Source of the DNA: Ctenosaura bakeri
Taxonomy: Eukaryota > Chordata > Lepidosauria > Squamata > Iguanidae
Assembly: GCA_948474755.1 (NCBI GenBank)
Contig: CAOLHI010001013.1
Location: 310,001 to 374,000 of the forward strand
Direction: 5' to 3'
DNA: 64,000 nt
Below the pieces are notes generated by a model, which was not told the origin of the DNA, ran no database searches, and worked only from the letters and a program-made list of their open reading frames with translations. How positions within the stretch are numbered: position 1 is the stretch's first letter; the number at the start of each line of letters is the position of its first letter. Made by a program: the position numbers and the translations under genes. Below are positions 1 through 10,455 of the stretch, in pieces.

Positions 1-1884
1 TTTAGCATATCTACATAATGCTTGGTATCTCAAAATCTCCAGAAAGTTCACATTAAAACTACATATAAAAACACTATGAAATCAATTTAAAAAAACCTTG
101 AAAAATAATAAAAAACAATTTAAAATATTCAGTAATCAATACAAAAAGAGAGCAGCAAAAATAATTACTGAGGAAAGAATATCTCTGCAAACAGATATGT
201 TTTCCAACAGGTATGAGAAAATGAACACTGGTTCTGCCTTTCTAGTATTCTGGGAAGCGCAGCTCCAAAGAGTGCTCCCAGTGGTAGGCTCATATTTGTG
301 ATGTCATTATATTAGTTATTCAACCAATAAGATGTCCATTGAAGATATCAATAGTCAACGACACATGAACAGTAAAGGAATGCATCTATCTATTAGGTGC
401 CAAGATATTTAGGGTTTCCCATATCAACAAGAGCCAACTGCCTCCCATGGTGAACAGTGCCTTCTTGGGGACTGGAAAGTGGCAAATGGTATAGCCGGGG
501 GAAAATGCTTTTCTTTCTGAAGCCTAAATTAGCCAACTGCTCCCATTTCTGTTGTTTTTTTTTTAAATAAAGAGATGTAAGGTCAATAATACATTTAATA
601 TTTTTGTTGAGTTTTGATCTTAATTTTTTGCTAAGGTTGGCTTGATTATTCCTTATTCCTTACAAAAAAAGAGGGAAGGAAGGAAGGAAGGAAGGAAGGA
701 AGGAAGGAAGGAAGGAAGGAAGGAAGGAAGGAAGATGGAAGGAAGGAGAAAAGAAAAAGAATGTTTCAAAATCTGTATCCAGCCTTTATATGCACTAGTT
801 ACTGCACATGTAATACTGTCTGGGGAACTATAGCTTAGTTCCTTGCGTATAATTATTACTGTGATTGAATGTAAAATTAAATACTGAGTTGATGCATATA
901 TGCATAAAATTAAATTGTGGATTGATGTATATGTTCATAAAATCAAATATTAGATTGACATATACACCTCCGTATTACAAACATGTTTCTTCTTACATAT
1001 GTGCTGTAAGAATTAACTGTTATCGTTTCCTAAAATTTCTGGTATATACACATGCACAATTCCATTTTTGTTTAACATTATTGATGTAACAGTGAGCTTA
1101 TTAGCATCGCAGCTACCTGGCTGAAGATACAGCAGTTAGGTGCTCAGTGTACAACTGGCTGTATACTGCCCAAACCTGTCTACAAACAATAGCCTGAGTC
1201 CCCACAGTATAATGTAAATATCCACATGTGAACCTATCTAGTTTAGCCATACATCCAGTCAATTTACTGAAAAGCATCAAAGACGCCTGAGCTTCACAGC
1301 AAGAAGGCAGGATTAGAGAAGTGACCCAATAGCCAGATACACCATGATTAGAGCAGAGGATCCCACAGATCTCAGCAATGATGTCCCCATTGCATGTGTA
1401 GCTATGGAGGGGTTCTGCCTCCAATTCCACCTTTTTGCTATGAAGTACAAAACAGCCTTGTGAGGTGGTTTCAGGGCTTTACATTAAATTGGGGGGTACT
1501 TGGAGCACTGCACAGGGAAGAAGGGAATACCAACCATCTCTCGTAAAATAATATCCACATGAGTAAAGGACTTTTACATGTGGGAATGTCTAACTGAATT
1601 CTGGCCATGATGTCAAAATCTGCAGATATTTCAAATGGGTATTTGTAGCATTATTAGAAGCCAAGTCTAAGTGCAAGCCATCACTCTGCACCATGGCCAT
1701 TATATCCCTTGCCTTACAAAGTCATCAAATTCTTGATGCCATGTCAAGCTGATTTCCCTGTTTTCCTCCTAGCTTAGAAAAGGAGTAAGGAAATCCACCT
1801 AGGCTGTGGGGTACACTGCAACATTTTTTCTGAGTCCCACTAGTAATGGAGTACTAGAAGCTGTGACTTGGGAAAACAAAGAAA

Positions 1885-1885
<1 letters not shown>
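1..1885. other. Intron 4 (partial), first segment
   Basis: This is AT-rich intronic DNA of ADAMTS20. Apart from the GGAA microsatellite at 674-734 I recognise nothing. A minus-strand open stretch at 1113-1430 has no acceptor or donor arrangement and no ADAMTS similarity, so I do not call it an exon. Confidence 0.5.
674..734. repeat. (GGAA)n microsatellite
   Basis: About fifteen uninterrupted GGAA units, followed by imperfect ones to about 750. It is a purine tract on the plus strand, so the ADAMTS20 transcript carries it as pyrimidine. Confidence 0.95.
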
Positions 1886-1948
<63 letters not shown>

Positions 1949-1950
1949 AA
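1886..1950. repeat. (GAAA)n microsatellite
   Basis: About sixteen GAAA units on the plus strand, 30 bp before a palindromic MITE (1983-2184). Confidence 0.95.
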
Positions 1951-1982
1951 CACATCCAAGTGTAAAGTCCTTTGGATATTTA

Positions 1983-2184
1983 GGCCATTTCCACAGTAGA
2001 CTGTTATAGTGCTATTATTCCATTTTCAACATCCTATGGAATCCTGGGGTTTCCAGTTTAGCGAGGGGCATTTAGAATTCTCAGCCAGAGAGCTCTTTGG
2101 CTTCAGTAAACTACAAACCCCAGAATTCTACAGGATGTTGAAAGTGGAATAATAGCACTACAACAGCGTGGTGGGGTAATGACG
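1983..2184. mobile_element. Palindromic MITE, family A, copy 1
   Basis: The left arm reads GGCCATTTCCACAGTAGACT, then a TTATAGTGCTATTATTCCA block. The right arm carries the reverse complement (TGGAATAATAGCACTA). The inner part contains the ATCCTGGGGTTT and ACAAACCCCAGAATTC inverted pair. It has no coding capacity. The same element recurs at 14501, 23313 and 28749. The right end is diverged (GTGGTGGGGTAATGACGCC), so the border is approximate. Confidence 0.75.
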
Positions 2185-2414
2185 CCAGTTTCATATTTAT
2201 TTGGACCATGGCCATAATTCCAAAGGCTGCACTCTGGATTATAAAAACATTATTCAAACAATGATGGGTACTCAGAAACAGTTCCTCTAGCTACCTCTTG
2301 ATTTTTCTATATTGAAACTGGTTCCTCCATATTGAAAAGGATCTTTTCATTCTGAAAAATCTTGCAAGTCAAATGTACACTGAAATACATATACTGTAAC
2401 ACAGGCTTACTTAC

Positions 2415-2671
2415 TATTGACATTAGTGTTAGTACGTAATGCTGTAAGTTCCGTCCATGGTGCTGTACCATTCTAGCATCAGCTGTAACCATCACCTCTA
2501 CGTATCTTGGATAGGAAAGGAAACGTTTTCTTCGGGAATGTGGATTGCTTCTGTCCTCTACAGACAGGTTTCTAGAAGCATATTCTAGAACTGTATGCTC
2601 TTGAAGAAGATTTATATCTTTCATTAAGCTGCTCTCATATGGAAATGGTAAAGTGCTTTTCTTTGGCTCTT
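2415..2671 (-). CDS. ADAMTS20: ADAMTS20 exon 4: furin site and start of the metalloprotease domain
   Basis: The exon encodes residues 202-287. The acceptor is TATCTTGCAG, with the exon starting at 2671. The segment after [11 protein letters not shown] is variable linker. Residues 248-251 are RRKR, the proprotein convertase site, immediately followed by [16 protein letters not shown], the conserved start of the ADAMTS catalytic domain, then [16 protein letters not shown]. Asn236 is in an NLS sequon. I place the end at 2415, with donor ATA|GTAAGT, so that the next exon would begin with the Val of the conserved SIVA motif. A second donor-like GTAAGC lies four bases further on and cannot be excluded without a transcript. 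No later exon is visible between 1 and 2414, so exon 5 lies outside the window. Confidence 0.9.
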
Positions 2672-3064
2672 CTGCAAGATAAAATGAAAAATTAACATGT
2701 GTGCATGCAATTTACAAGATACCATAATCCTAAATATATATTTTACAGACAGCTCAGAGTTTAAGGGATTGTATAAACTGGGAGTAACTTAGCTGGAATA
2801 TATATGTACTTGCTCATACTCTGAGTACAATAACCCATGAAAACTCATTCCTCTTACCCATAGGGTTTAGTCCGAGGGGAAGAAAAAATGAATTACTCGC
2901 TTAAGAGCAACATAATGCCAAACTCTAGCAGGTGCTGTGTTCTCTGCTGCCAACACACAGCTAGGGCACAAAGACAAGTAGTTCTTAGTCCCCAGCTGTT
3001 CTGTGTAGTTTGTTGATCAGGTGAGGAATTTTTAAAAGACAGAACTTCCCTGCATGCCTTAGAG

Positions 3065-3205
3065 AATGCTGATCTAGAGCAACTGTTCCTATACCAGACG
3101 TAGCTGGATTACGACTCCCAGAATTCTTGACCATTGTTTATGATAGTTGTAGCTTTGGGAGCTGAAGCCTGCCAACATCTGGGGACCTAAGTCTGGGAAC
3201 CAATG
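3065..3205. mobile_element. Degenerate MITE with inverted ACTCCCAGAATTC / TTGTAGCTTTGGGAG motifs
   Basis: It contains GATTACGACTCCCAGAATTC and, downstream, TAGTTGTAGCTTTGGGAGCT and CAACATCTGGGGA. This is the layout of a short hAT-type palindrome very common in reptile genomes. Borders are approximate. Similar pieces occur at 24025-24095, 42160-42262, 55300-55385 and 62888-62955. Confidence 0.5.
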
Positions 3206-3394
3206 GCCTAGAGGAACCCTCTGAACTCTGCTTATTGAACTGCTCTCATGGATCAGGAGAAGTTATATTTGTACGACTGTTTACAGGAAAAGTAATCAAG
3301 GGGACACAAGACAAAAATATCAATAATATTATGCATGCTGTGCAGAAGGAGGATTGGGAGAAGTTTTTAATCCTTCTCTTATAATAGCAGAATT

Positions 3395-3790
3395 TCAGGC
3401 CACCTACTAAACCTGAATGCTGGAAAGTTTTGGTCAGATAAAAGGAAGTGCTACTTGATACACTGCATAACCAAATTGGAATTCACTGCTACAAGATGTA
3501 ACAATGGCTATTTACATACATGACTTTAAAAGGGGATTTTGAAAACTCATGGAGCATAATTCTCCTGATGGCAGTGTATTATAGTCATTATAACTATATA
3601 TTACCTTTCACAGTATCAGAGGCAGTTATGTTTCTGTATACCAGCTGCTGTGAAGAGTGACCAGGAAGGTGCTCTTGCACTCAGTCCTGTTTAGGGGCGT
3701 CCTGCAGGCATCTAATCAGCTACTGGGGAAAGAGCATACTGGACTAGATAGGCCTTTGGTATGGACATTTTACTAATAGAGGAACAAGCA
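3395..3790 (+). mobile_element. CR1/L2-clade LINE 3' fragment
   Basis: The order of motifs (GGAATTCACTGCTACAAGATG, GACTTTAAAAGGGG, ACCAGCTGCTGTGAAGAG, CATACTGGACTAGATAGGCC) matches the 3' untranslated end of a CR1/L2-clade LINE, in plus orientation. Copies of the same part are at 25320-25545 and 53125-53465. It has no reading frame. Confidence 0.6.
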
Positions 3791-3899
3791 GAAAAAAGCA
3801 TGATTCCCACAAAAAGCTACAGTCTTGCCCCAAGGAGAAAAGAAATATAACAATCTTTTTAAAAAATCCTTTGATTAAACTAGTCTATAGTCATATATA

Positions 3900-4308
3900 G
3901 GTCTAAGTCTGCCAGTCTGTAGAAAAGGGGTAGTCAGACAGATGTATCTTAATTCCAAATTCCAGTGGCCTCAGTCATTCCTGGACAATGGTTAGGGGTG
4001 ATGGCAGCAACAGTCATTAATATCTGCCTGGATGCAGTGGTGGATTAGATGAGAGCCAATAAACTGGGGCTGAATCCTGGCAAGATGAGAGATCTTGGGA
4101 GTGAGTAATTCCCTTGTCCAGAAGATAAATTAACTATCTATTCTCAATGTAACTGAACTCTTTCTGAAGGATAAAAAACCCAGCCTGGTGGCTCTCCCAA
4201 ATTCATCTGTGTCAATGGATACAGCAGTGACTTCATTGCTTAAAGGGCTGTTGGTCAACTTGGGCAGCTACGAAAGTTGCAGCCACTTTTGGACAGAGGT
4301 AACTTAAC
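3900..4308 (+). mobile_element. L2-clade LINE, reverse-transcriptase region, part 1
   Basis: The read-through contains TGGATGCAGTGGTGGATTAG, then AATAAACTGGGGCTGAATCC and GGCAAGATGAGAG. This corresponds to the L2-type RT segment that normally reads as 'NKLKLNPDKTE', broken here by stops. It continues at 4505 after an inserted SINE. Confidence 0.6.
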
Positions 4309-4504
4309 ATTGTATAGTGGTTTGAGCACTGGACTATGACCCTGGAGACTGGGGTTCGATTCCCCACTCAGCCACAGAAATCCACTTGTAACTTTAGACA
4401 AATCACACATTTTCACCTCCTAGAAAAACCCACAGTAGGTTTGCCTTAGGATTACCATAACTCAGAAATGACTTGAAGGCACACCACCACCACCACCACC
4501 ACAA
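4309..4504 (+). mobile_element. tRNA-derived SINE (copy 1) inside an L2 LINE
   Basis: The head is tRNA-like: TAGTGGTTTGAGCACTGGAC (A-box region) and GGTTCGATTCC at 4353-4363 (perfect B box). The tail reads TACCATAACTCAGAAATGAC, TTGAAGGCAC, then a (CAC)n end at 4484-4502. It is flanked by AACTTAACA and AAGTTTAGA, a possible degenerate target duplication. It splits the L2 element. Confidence 0.8.
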
Positions 4505-4740
4505 GTTTAGATGCAATCCAGATACTGGTAACCTCAAAACTGGATTACTGCAGAACTACAGCTGGCACAGAATGCTTCAGGTAGATTTGTAAGCGGGACA
4601 AACTACTGGTACCATATAGCATATCTGCTGAAAGAATTGCATTGGCTGCCTATTTGCTACTGTTTTTAGTTTATAAAGTCCTAGACAACTTGGGACCTAG
4701 TTACCTAAGTGACAGTATTTTCCCTTATAATGGGGATAGA
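4505..4740 (+). mobile_element. L2-clade LINE, part 2
   Basis: This resumes the element of 3900-4308. The motifs CTGGTAACCTCAAAACTGGA, TTACTGCAG, AAAGAATTGCATTGGCTGCC and AAGTCCTAGACAACTTGGGA correspond to the conserved L2 C-terminal RT segment (VTSRLDYCN...LHWLP...YKALNGLGP). Indels and stops make it a fossil. Confidence 0.7.
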
Positions 4741-6560
4741 AATAAATAACAGTGACCACAACAAGTACTACTACTGCAATAATGCTGTGGCAGCATGTGG
4801 CAATTTATGAATGTAGATATAGATATATAGATGTGTGTGTATAGGCAGTACACTACACGAAGGCATTGTCTTGACTTCTGCCTCTGGCACACAATTTAGA
4901 AATCCAGTTAAATTATAATGGAGTCCACAAGAAGAGTAGGGGATGATAAGTGAAAAGCTTCTGAAAAAGAGTTCCTACTAAGTGTCTTCCCCTTGTTATT
5001 TTGCCTTCTCTTATTTCACATCAAACATTTTCGAGTGCTGGGCTTCTTACTGAATAGTGACTTACACAGACCAGGCACCCTTAGCAGGGTGTTTGGCCTC
5101 TTGTCCTGCTTTTGGAATGTTCACTGCACCGTTGACCTACCTTACCTGCTTAAATATACAAATTGTTATCATTTAACAATGTTGTCATCTCACAAATGGC
5201 AAATTGTAGTAACTAAGGAAAGTCACACTACAAGAGTTGCAAGACTAGCTGGTCATCTTAATTTTGCATGCCTCAGCAGGGCCTTCCTGCATTGTTTTTG
5301 TGATGCAAGGCCAGAGTCGAACAAATTCCACCACAAACTTAGTAGCAGATTTAGTAGTAGTCTTTTGGGTACACTGTTGGCACCTTTTTGGTAGTGCTCT
5401 TGAACTTCCTCTTTAAAGGGGTGGGGAAGAAGGCTGATCATGAGGCTAATCTGGGATTCAGTCCTGTGGCTTGGGTGGGAGTCCCTGGGTTACCTTCTGT
5501 GACAGGTCCTTATTTCTCTTAGATGGGTGTGGCAGTTCCGCAATCCGATAAGGTGCCCTGTCTTTACCACATAGCTCTGCCTCTCCCTTTTAACACCACC
5601 TTTGTGTAAAAGGGTGGGAGGTTTCAATGTATGGTAGTGTGTTTTCTGTATTGCCTTATATTCAGTATACAACTCAAGTTGAGTCAGTGTTTACAAAAAT
5701 CAACTGTAACATTTAGTAAGACAACAACGAGAATAAAGTAACGTGCTTCACTTTAAATGCAGTTCAAGGCTGATACATTTCTTCAGTGTACTTTGAGACA
5801 ACATAATAGGCAACTGCCTATTCAGAAACAGTTCCATTATATCTTTAGCCTTCCATATAAAGCCCAAGTATCAGATAACAGCTCTTTGGTTAGATTTCCA
5901 CCAAAGGCTCAGTCCCCAATCTAGGTTACACTCTCTGATCAGATCCTTGTGCCTTTCACTAGGCTTCCACTGAGAACCTCCCAACACAGTCATATTCTTT
6001 GACTGACTTAGAGACTCTAGTCCCTAGCTCCATGCTAGGTTCTCACTGAAAGAATAACAATACCCCCCAGATACTTTGCTTTACACAACTTTTCCTCTTA
6101 GCCACCAGCCCCTCCCATACACTAATGGGCAAGATTTCTCTGCTGAAGTGCTAGTCGGTTGCCTAGCAATCTACTTCTAGGCTGCACTGGCACTTCAGAT
6201 AGCAACACCCCTGGAACTTCATCACAACTTCCAATTACAGGCAGCTGGGCAGAGCAACCCAAATATGTGGATGTCCTTGAGGCTGAGTGTTTCACCCTAG
6301 GGAAGGCTGGGGAGATAGGGATGACACCTGGCTGCGGCTGGAGCCACATCATGTTTTTCCTTGTTCTTGCTCCATGTCCAGAACAATGTAACTTAAGTAG
6401 GTTGGGTCAAATAAAGTGGTCCTTATTTAACTCAACTTTCTGTGTCTGGCCTCATTGATCCACAGTTGGTCATAAACTGATGTATGTTAAATACATACTT
6501 GTTTAGGCCAGCTTTCCCCATTTAGTCCAACTTGACATCCTTCCTTCAGAAGTCTCTCAG
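4741..6560. other. Intron 3 DNA without recognised gene
   Basis: I recognise no exon. A 133-codon plus-strand open frame at 4993-5394 has a weak hydrophobic start and no family resemblance. A loose hairpin (pairing around the CCCTTTTA and TAAAAGGG segments) lies at 5583-5622. Otherwise the segment looks unique or too decayed to classify. Confidence 0.4.
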
Positions 6561-7045
6561 GCCCTTTCCACACGCGGGCCAAGAAACGGGGGAAACCACG
6601 CTGAAACGGAGCTTACCTTAAACCCGGTAAGCCTGTTGCCACGTGGAGCAGCGCGTTTTCGCTGCTCCACACTCGTGGGCGTCCCACGGCGTCCTGCAGC
6701 GCCCAAAATGGCGGCTTACAACTGGCGGAGGCTCTCCACCAACCGGAGAAGCTCGCCAGCCGGAAAGCCTGCCCCCAGCAGATCTGCAGGCACGCCCTTG
6801 TGCGCACCTGCAAATCCACACTGGGCGCTGCGACAGGGCTGCACACGGCTGCACAATCGTGCTTTTTAAAATCCACCAGAGAAGAGGTTTTTAAAAAGCA
6901 CGCGGCGGCACCACTTCCAGGCACCCTAGCGTGGACTGGGGTGTGGAACTACACAAAAGTAATCCACCCCAATCCACTTTATGGTGTAGACGACCTCCGT
7001 CAGAGGTTGCTCTACACCGTTTTTAAACCCCCGTGTGGAAAGGGC
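6561..7045. mobile_element. GC-rich 485-bp MITE with CTCAG flanks
   Basis: It begins GCCCTTTCCACACGCGGG and ends CCCCGTGTGGAAAGGGC, giving terminal inverted repeats of about 15 bp. The 5 bp CTCAG lie directly outside both ends (6556-6560 and 7046-7050), consistent with a target-site duplication. The interior is CpG-rich, unlike the AT-rich intron around it, and has no transposase. It carries CAAAATGGCGGC at 6705-6716, which fits a YY1-type site. A hAT or other cut-and-paste family is likely; the class is unresolved. Confidence 0.8.
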
Positions 7046-9012
7046 CTCAGTATACAAATACAAATTTTTATACACACACACATGTAAAAACAACAAATTG
7101 GAGGTATGCAGGTTCTCTGGCTCTTCAGTACTCAGTATGGATCCTAGTCTACAAACAGTGTCACTATGTTTATACTTGATGTGACTCAATGTTTCCTGCC
7201 ACTTGTGGTGAAAATCCATGTGTTGCATTACAGAAGTTGCATGGGGCCACAAGCACTCCCTTGTGTTCCAGTAAATATCATTCTTCTCATGCTGCCATAC
7301 TGGAATGAGAGGTGCTTGCCTCTCCATAAGAAGATTCAGCAGAGCTGGCAGCACCTCTTCACGCATACCACTGCATTGAGAGTAGAAAGAAGAAGAGGCG
7401 GTGGTAGTGGCAGCAATTACACTCTTGCACAGTGTCAGAAAAGGAGGAGGCAGCCCCTTGTTAGCGTTTAGAGTTTCTGACCCAGCTGTTTCCTCAAAGC
7501 CAAGCACTAAGGGGTCTTCAGAGCCAAGGCACTGTGGAAGAGGTAACATGAAGAATCACCTACGTCATGGTACAGGAGAAGGAACAGACACATAGTACAT
7601 GGTACAGGAGCTTTTTCACTTCACTTTTCCTGTACTGCCTTGGCTCCAAAGACTTGTAGAACCAGGCATTCAAGAAACAGAGAGCTCTGAGGAATAGTCC
7701 ATAGTGCCCATGCTTACATTTCACAGCCTGAGATGATACTTCGCTAGACTTCATGGCAGTGTCCGCCCTGTTCATAGTAAGCTACAGTGCTGAACTATTT
7801 AGGCCACCTCTGCCATTCAGTAACCACCCATAAGTATCTCAAAGGATCATAGCCAATAAGTGAAGCTTCCCTGAGATTCTTCAACCAATGGTGAGGATGT
7901 TGAATAGTAGTAGAACAGAAGTCTTAAAACTGCTAGTTTCTCTGAAAGTCTTCCTGTAACACTCTGCTTTTGTTCTCAGTGGATAAAGCAATTCACTGAA
8001 ACTTGGCATGTGCTGTAATACACGCATAATAAGAAAAAGAAATGTTATTTCAGAAACTAGTGCTTAGAAATCCAGACATGATATGGCAACACCTGTGCGC
8101 AAAGACAGCAACCCTTAAAACAGGCCTCTTCAATGCTGGCTGTTATCCAGCCATTAGTGTGTTTCTTCAAATGCATAACACCGATGGTTTTTCCTCTAGT
8201 TTCTTTTCCCTAGTTTCAGATTCTTAACAGTATATATCTTCCTGGTATTCTTACATCTGCTATCATAGTTACTGCATTTGAAGATCAATTCCTTTTTCTT
8301 TTTTAAACCCCCAGGGTCATTTTCACAAGCTCTGCTATGCAGAACAAACTGCTAAAGAGATGGAGCTTCTGTTTGTGTCTGCGTATGTACAATGTAAAAC
8401 AGAATTATTGGTTATAACATAGGGAACTATAATTTTGGTTGAGACACAATGATACAAAAATACAAGTTAAATGAAATTTACTAAAACACAGGAATAAAAT
8501 AAAAGACATATATTGCAAATATTTCAGATTTAACACTGAAAAGATGCCTTCCTAGCCCCACTGAAAAAATGTACTTTATAAATGAGATCTCATTTTACTA
8601 CAGAAATATCAATGATGAACATCAGAGAAATTCAAAAATGAAAGAACAGTCTTCCTTTGGAAAGATAGGAATTAACCTTGTTTTTTAAAAAAATGAAGAA
8701 GATTTTTTAAGTCATAAAAATCACAAAGGTATGCCAGTCTCCCTCTTGAACCAAAGATAGCATACCATTTGGCCATGCACATACCATTCAGCCTTGACAA
8801 CCTGACATGGTTTCTGTAGGAAAACAGGATCTTATTTATAAACTGATTATTTTCAACAGGGCTTTACTTACATCACAGAGCTGACGTCTCACTGAAATAT
8901 ACTAACATTCACTCCTCTTCCCTTTCTTATCCTCTCCACCAAACCAGAAAATGCCCATGTATTACTCAATTTTCCTTTTTGGGAGGTGTTCCTTTTCATT
9001 TTTTAAAAACTA
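7046..9012. other. Intron 3 DNA with one unexplained open frame
   Basis: A 207-codon minus-strand frame (7549-6926) covers this area and runs into the MITE at 6561-7045. Its N-terminal two thirds lie outside the MITE, and I recognise no domain. From 7800 to 9012 the DNA is AT-rich, and I see no repeat or exon. Confidence 0.35.
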
Positions 9013-9515
9013 CAGTCCTCTCTCTACATTTGTGGGTCTGACCTTGGCAAATGTGTGATTATTCGCAACACAGGTGTTTGCATCCCCACCATTTTCCTCC
9101 TCGTATCCCTTGCAATCTCCACCCCAGGCTTGCCAAGTTTGTGTTTCAAATGGATGTTTTTTTCCTTTTTGGGGGGAGCAAAGCCCCTCCCACTGATGAA
9201 GGCATGACCTCTCTGCCGTGTGGTTGCACATTCTGCTGTGTATTGGCTGCTGATTGGTCAGGTCCTCCTTTCTCAAGAAGGCTGCCCGAAGTAATTAGAA
9301 CTCCCCAATTCTCCTCTTCCCTGTCTGAGGGGAAAGTACCGGTAAGCATTTTAGATAGTTTTTCTCTTCCCTCCCACAGCACCAGGCCAGGGGCAAAGGA
9401 ATAGGAGGGACGAAGCTCTGGAGGGGAATCATGGAGGGGGGGGGGTTACATGCAGTTTTTCCACTTTCACGAGGGTTCTGTGCCCTGAACCGTTGCGAAC
9501 GTGGAGGGACTACTG
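9013..9515 (+). mobile_element. pogo/Tigger-type MITE, copy 1
   Basis: It starts CAGTCCTCTCTCTACATTTG after a TA and ends with GTGGAGGGACTACTG, the inverted form. CAGT..TCCCTC termini with a TA target are typical of pogo/Tigger derivatives. The right flank is CA rather than TA. Inner matches (CATTTTCCTCCTC, AATGGATGTTTTTTTCC, CACATTCTGCTGTGT) recur inverted at 53586-54086. It has no transposase frame. Confidence 0.75.
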
Positions 9516-10269
9516 CATTTCTATTACTTTTGAATATGTTGGGATTTTGTCAAAATGATCAATCAGCACATACCATCCAAGTCAAGTATTAGAAGTGATA
9601 GCAATCCATATTTCTGAATATTACATGCCATACTTAAATGTTATCATGAGAGATCCAGCATGATAATAGTGAGTTCAGTGTTGGTGTCCATTCAGCTGAG
9701 GCAGTACAGAAGGCCTAGCTTGGAAAACAGCCTCTCTTGTGGCATATACTGCCTTGATTTTGTGGATCCCACTGGAAACCAGGAATTCAAGGGACAGGTG
9801 ACGTAGAGCCTGCCACCACCACCACCCCCTCTGCCTCTCTGCTTCATGGACCCACTGAAAGTGCCAGTGCAAACACAACAGACCATTACACTAGCACAGT
9901 GATCAAAAAGGATCCCGGTCATAGGCCAGTGTTCTCATTAATGTATTTTATACCGAAAACATTGTGTGCTTCCTTATCTCAATGATACTTTTGTCCAGTA
10001 AGTTGTGAAAGAACAAGGCAAACACAGTATGACAGCCTGCTGGGGAGAAAGCACAGTTCTAGAGAGGTCACCAGCTAGGGCTCAGTTAGTTGCCTGGGAA
10101 ACTGGAATGCAGTGTGCTGAATAGCAATCTCATCATGGTGTGCTTTTACACACACACATGTAAATGTGCATGCACACACAAGCATAGACACAGCAGCAGG
10201 TGTCAGATATATAGTACACTTTTTTCCTGTCAAGAATCTATTTCTGGAAGACAAAACTACTTAGTGGTA
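9516..10269. other. Intron 3 DNA, no gene seen
   Basis: Only a short (CCA)n run near 9811-9825 and a CA-rich patch near 10150-10180 are visible. Confidence 0.4.
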
Positions 10270-10455
10270 ATCACAGAATCATAGAAATGTAGAGTTGGAA
10301 GAGACCACACGGGCCATCCAGTCCAACCCTCTGCCATGCAGGAACACCCTCAAAGCACTCCCGACAGATGGCCATCTAAGCCTCTGCTTAAAAACCTCCA
10401 AGGAAGGAGACTCCAAGGAAGGAGACTCCAAAAACCTCCAAGGAAGCAGAATGGC
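10270..10455 (-). mobile_element. CR1 LINE 3' end, minus orientation
   Basis: On the plus strand it reads ACAGAATCATAGAAATGTAG, AGTTGGAAGAGACCAC and GGCCATCCAGTCCAACCC, which is the complement of a CR1 3' terminus. A 15-bp unit (AAGGAAGGAGACTCC) is repeated in tandem near 10398-10430. A related copy is at 30455-30715. Confidence 0.75.

Noticed and set aside
642..833. Lys/Glu/Gly/Arg repeat protein
   Set aside because: Translation of the GGAA microsatellite.
1113..1430. Possible further ADAMTS20 exon in intron 4 (minus-strand frame)
   Set aside because: It shows none of the expected residues after SIV and no suitable splice sites.
4309..4504. A tRNA gene suggested by a perfect B box
   Set aside because: The cloverleaf is incomplete and the sequence continues into a SINE body with the tail found at other sites.
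5583..5622. Hairpin as possible microRNA
   Set aside because: The stem is short and imperfect with pyrimidine/purine low complexity, and no conservation can be shown.
9051..9404. Open frames on both strands, 78-117 codons
   Set aside because: They lie inside a pogo-type MITE without transposase similarity.
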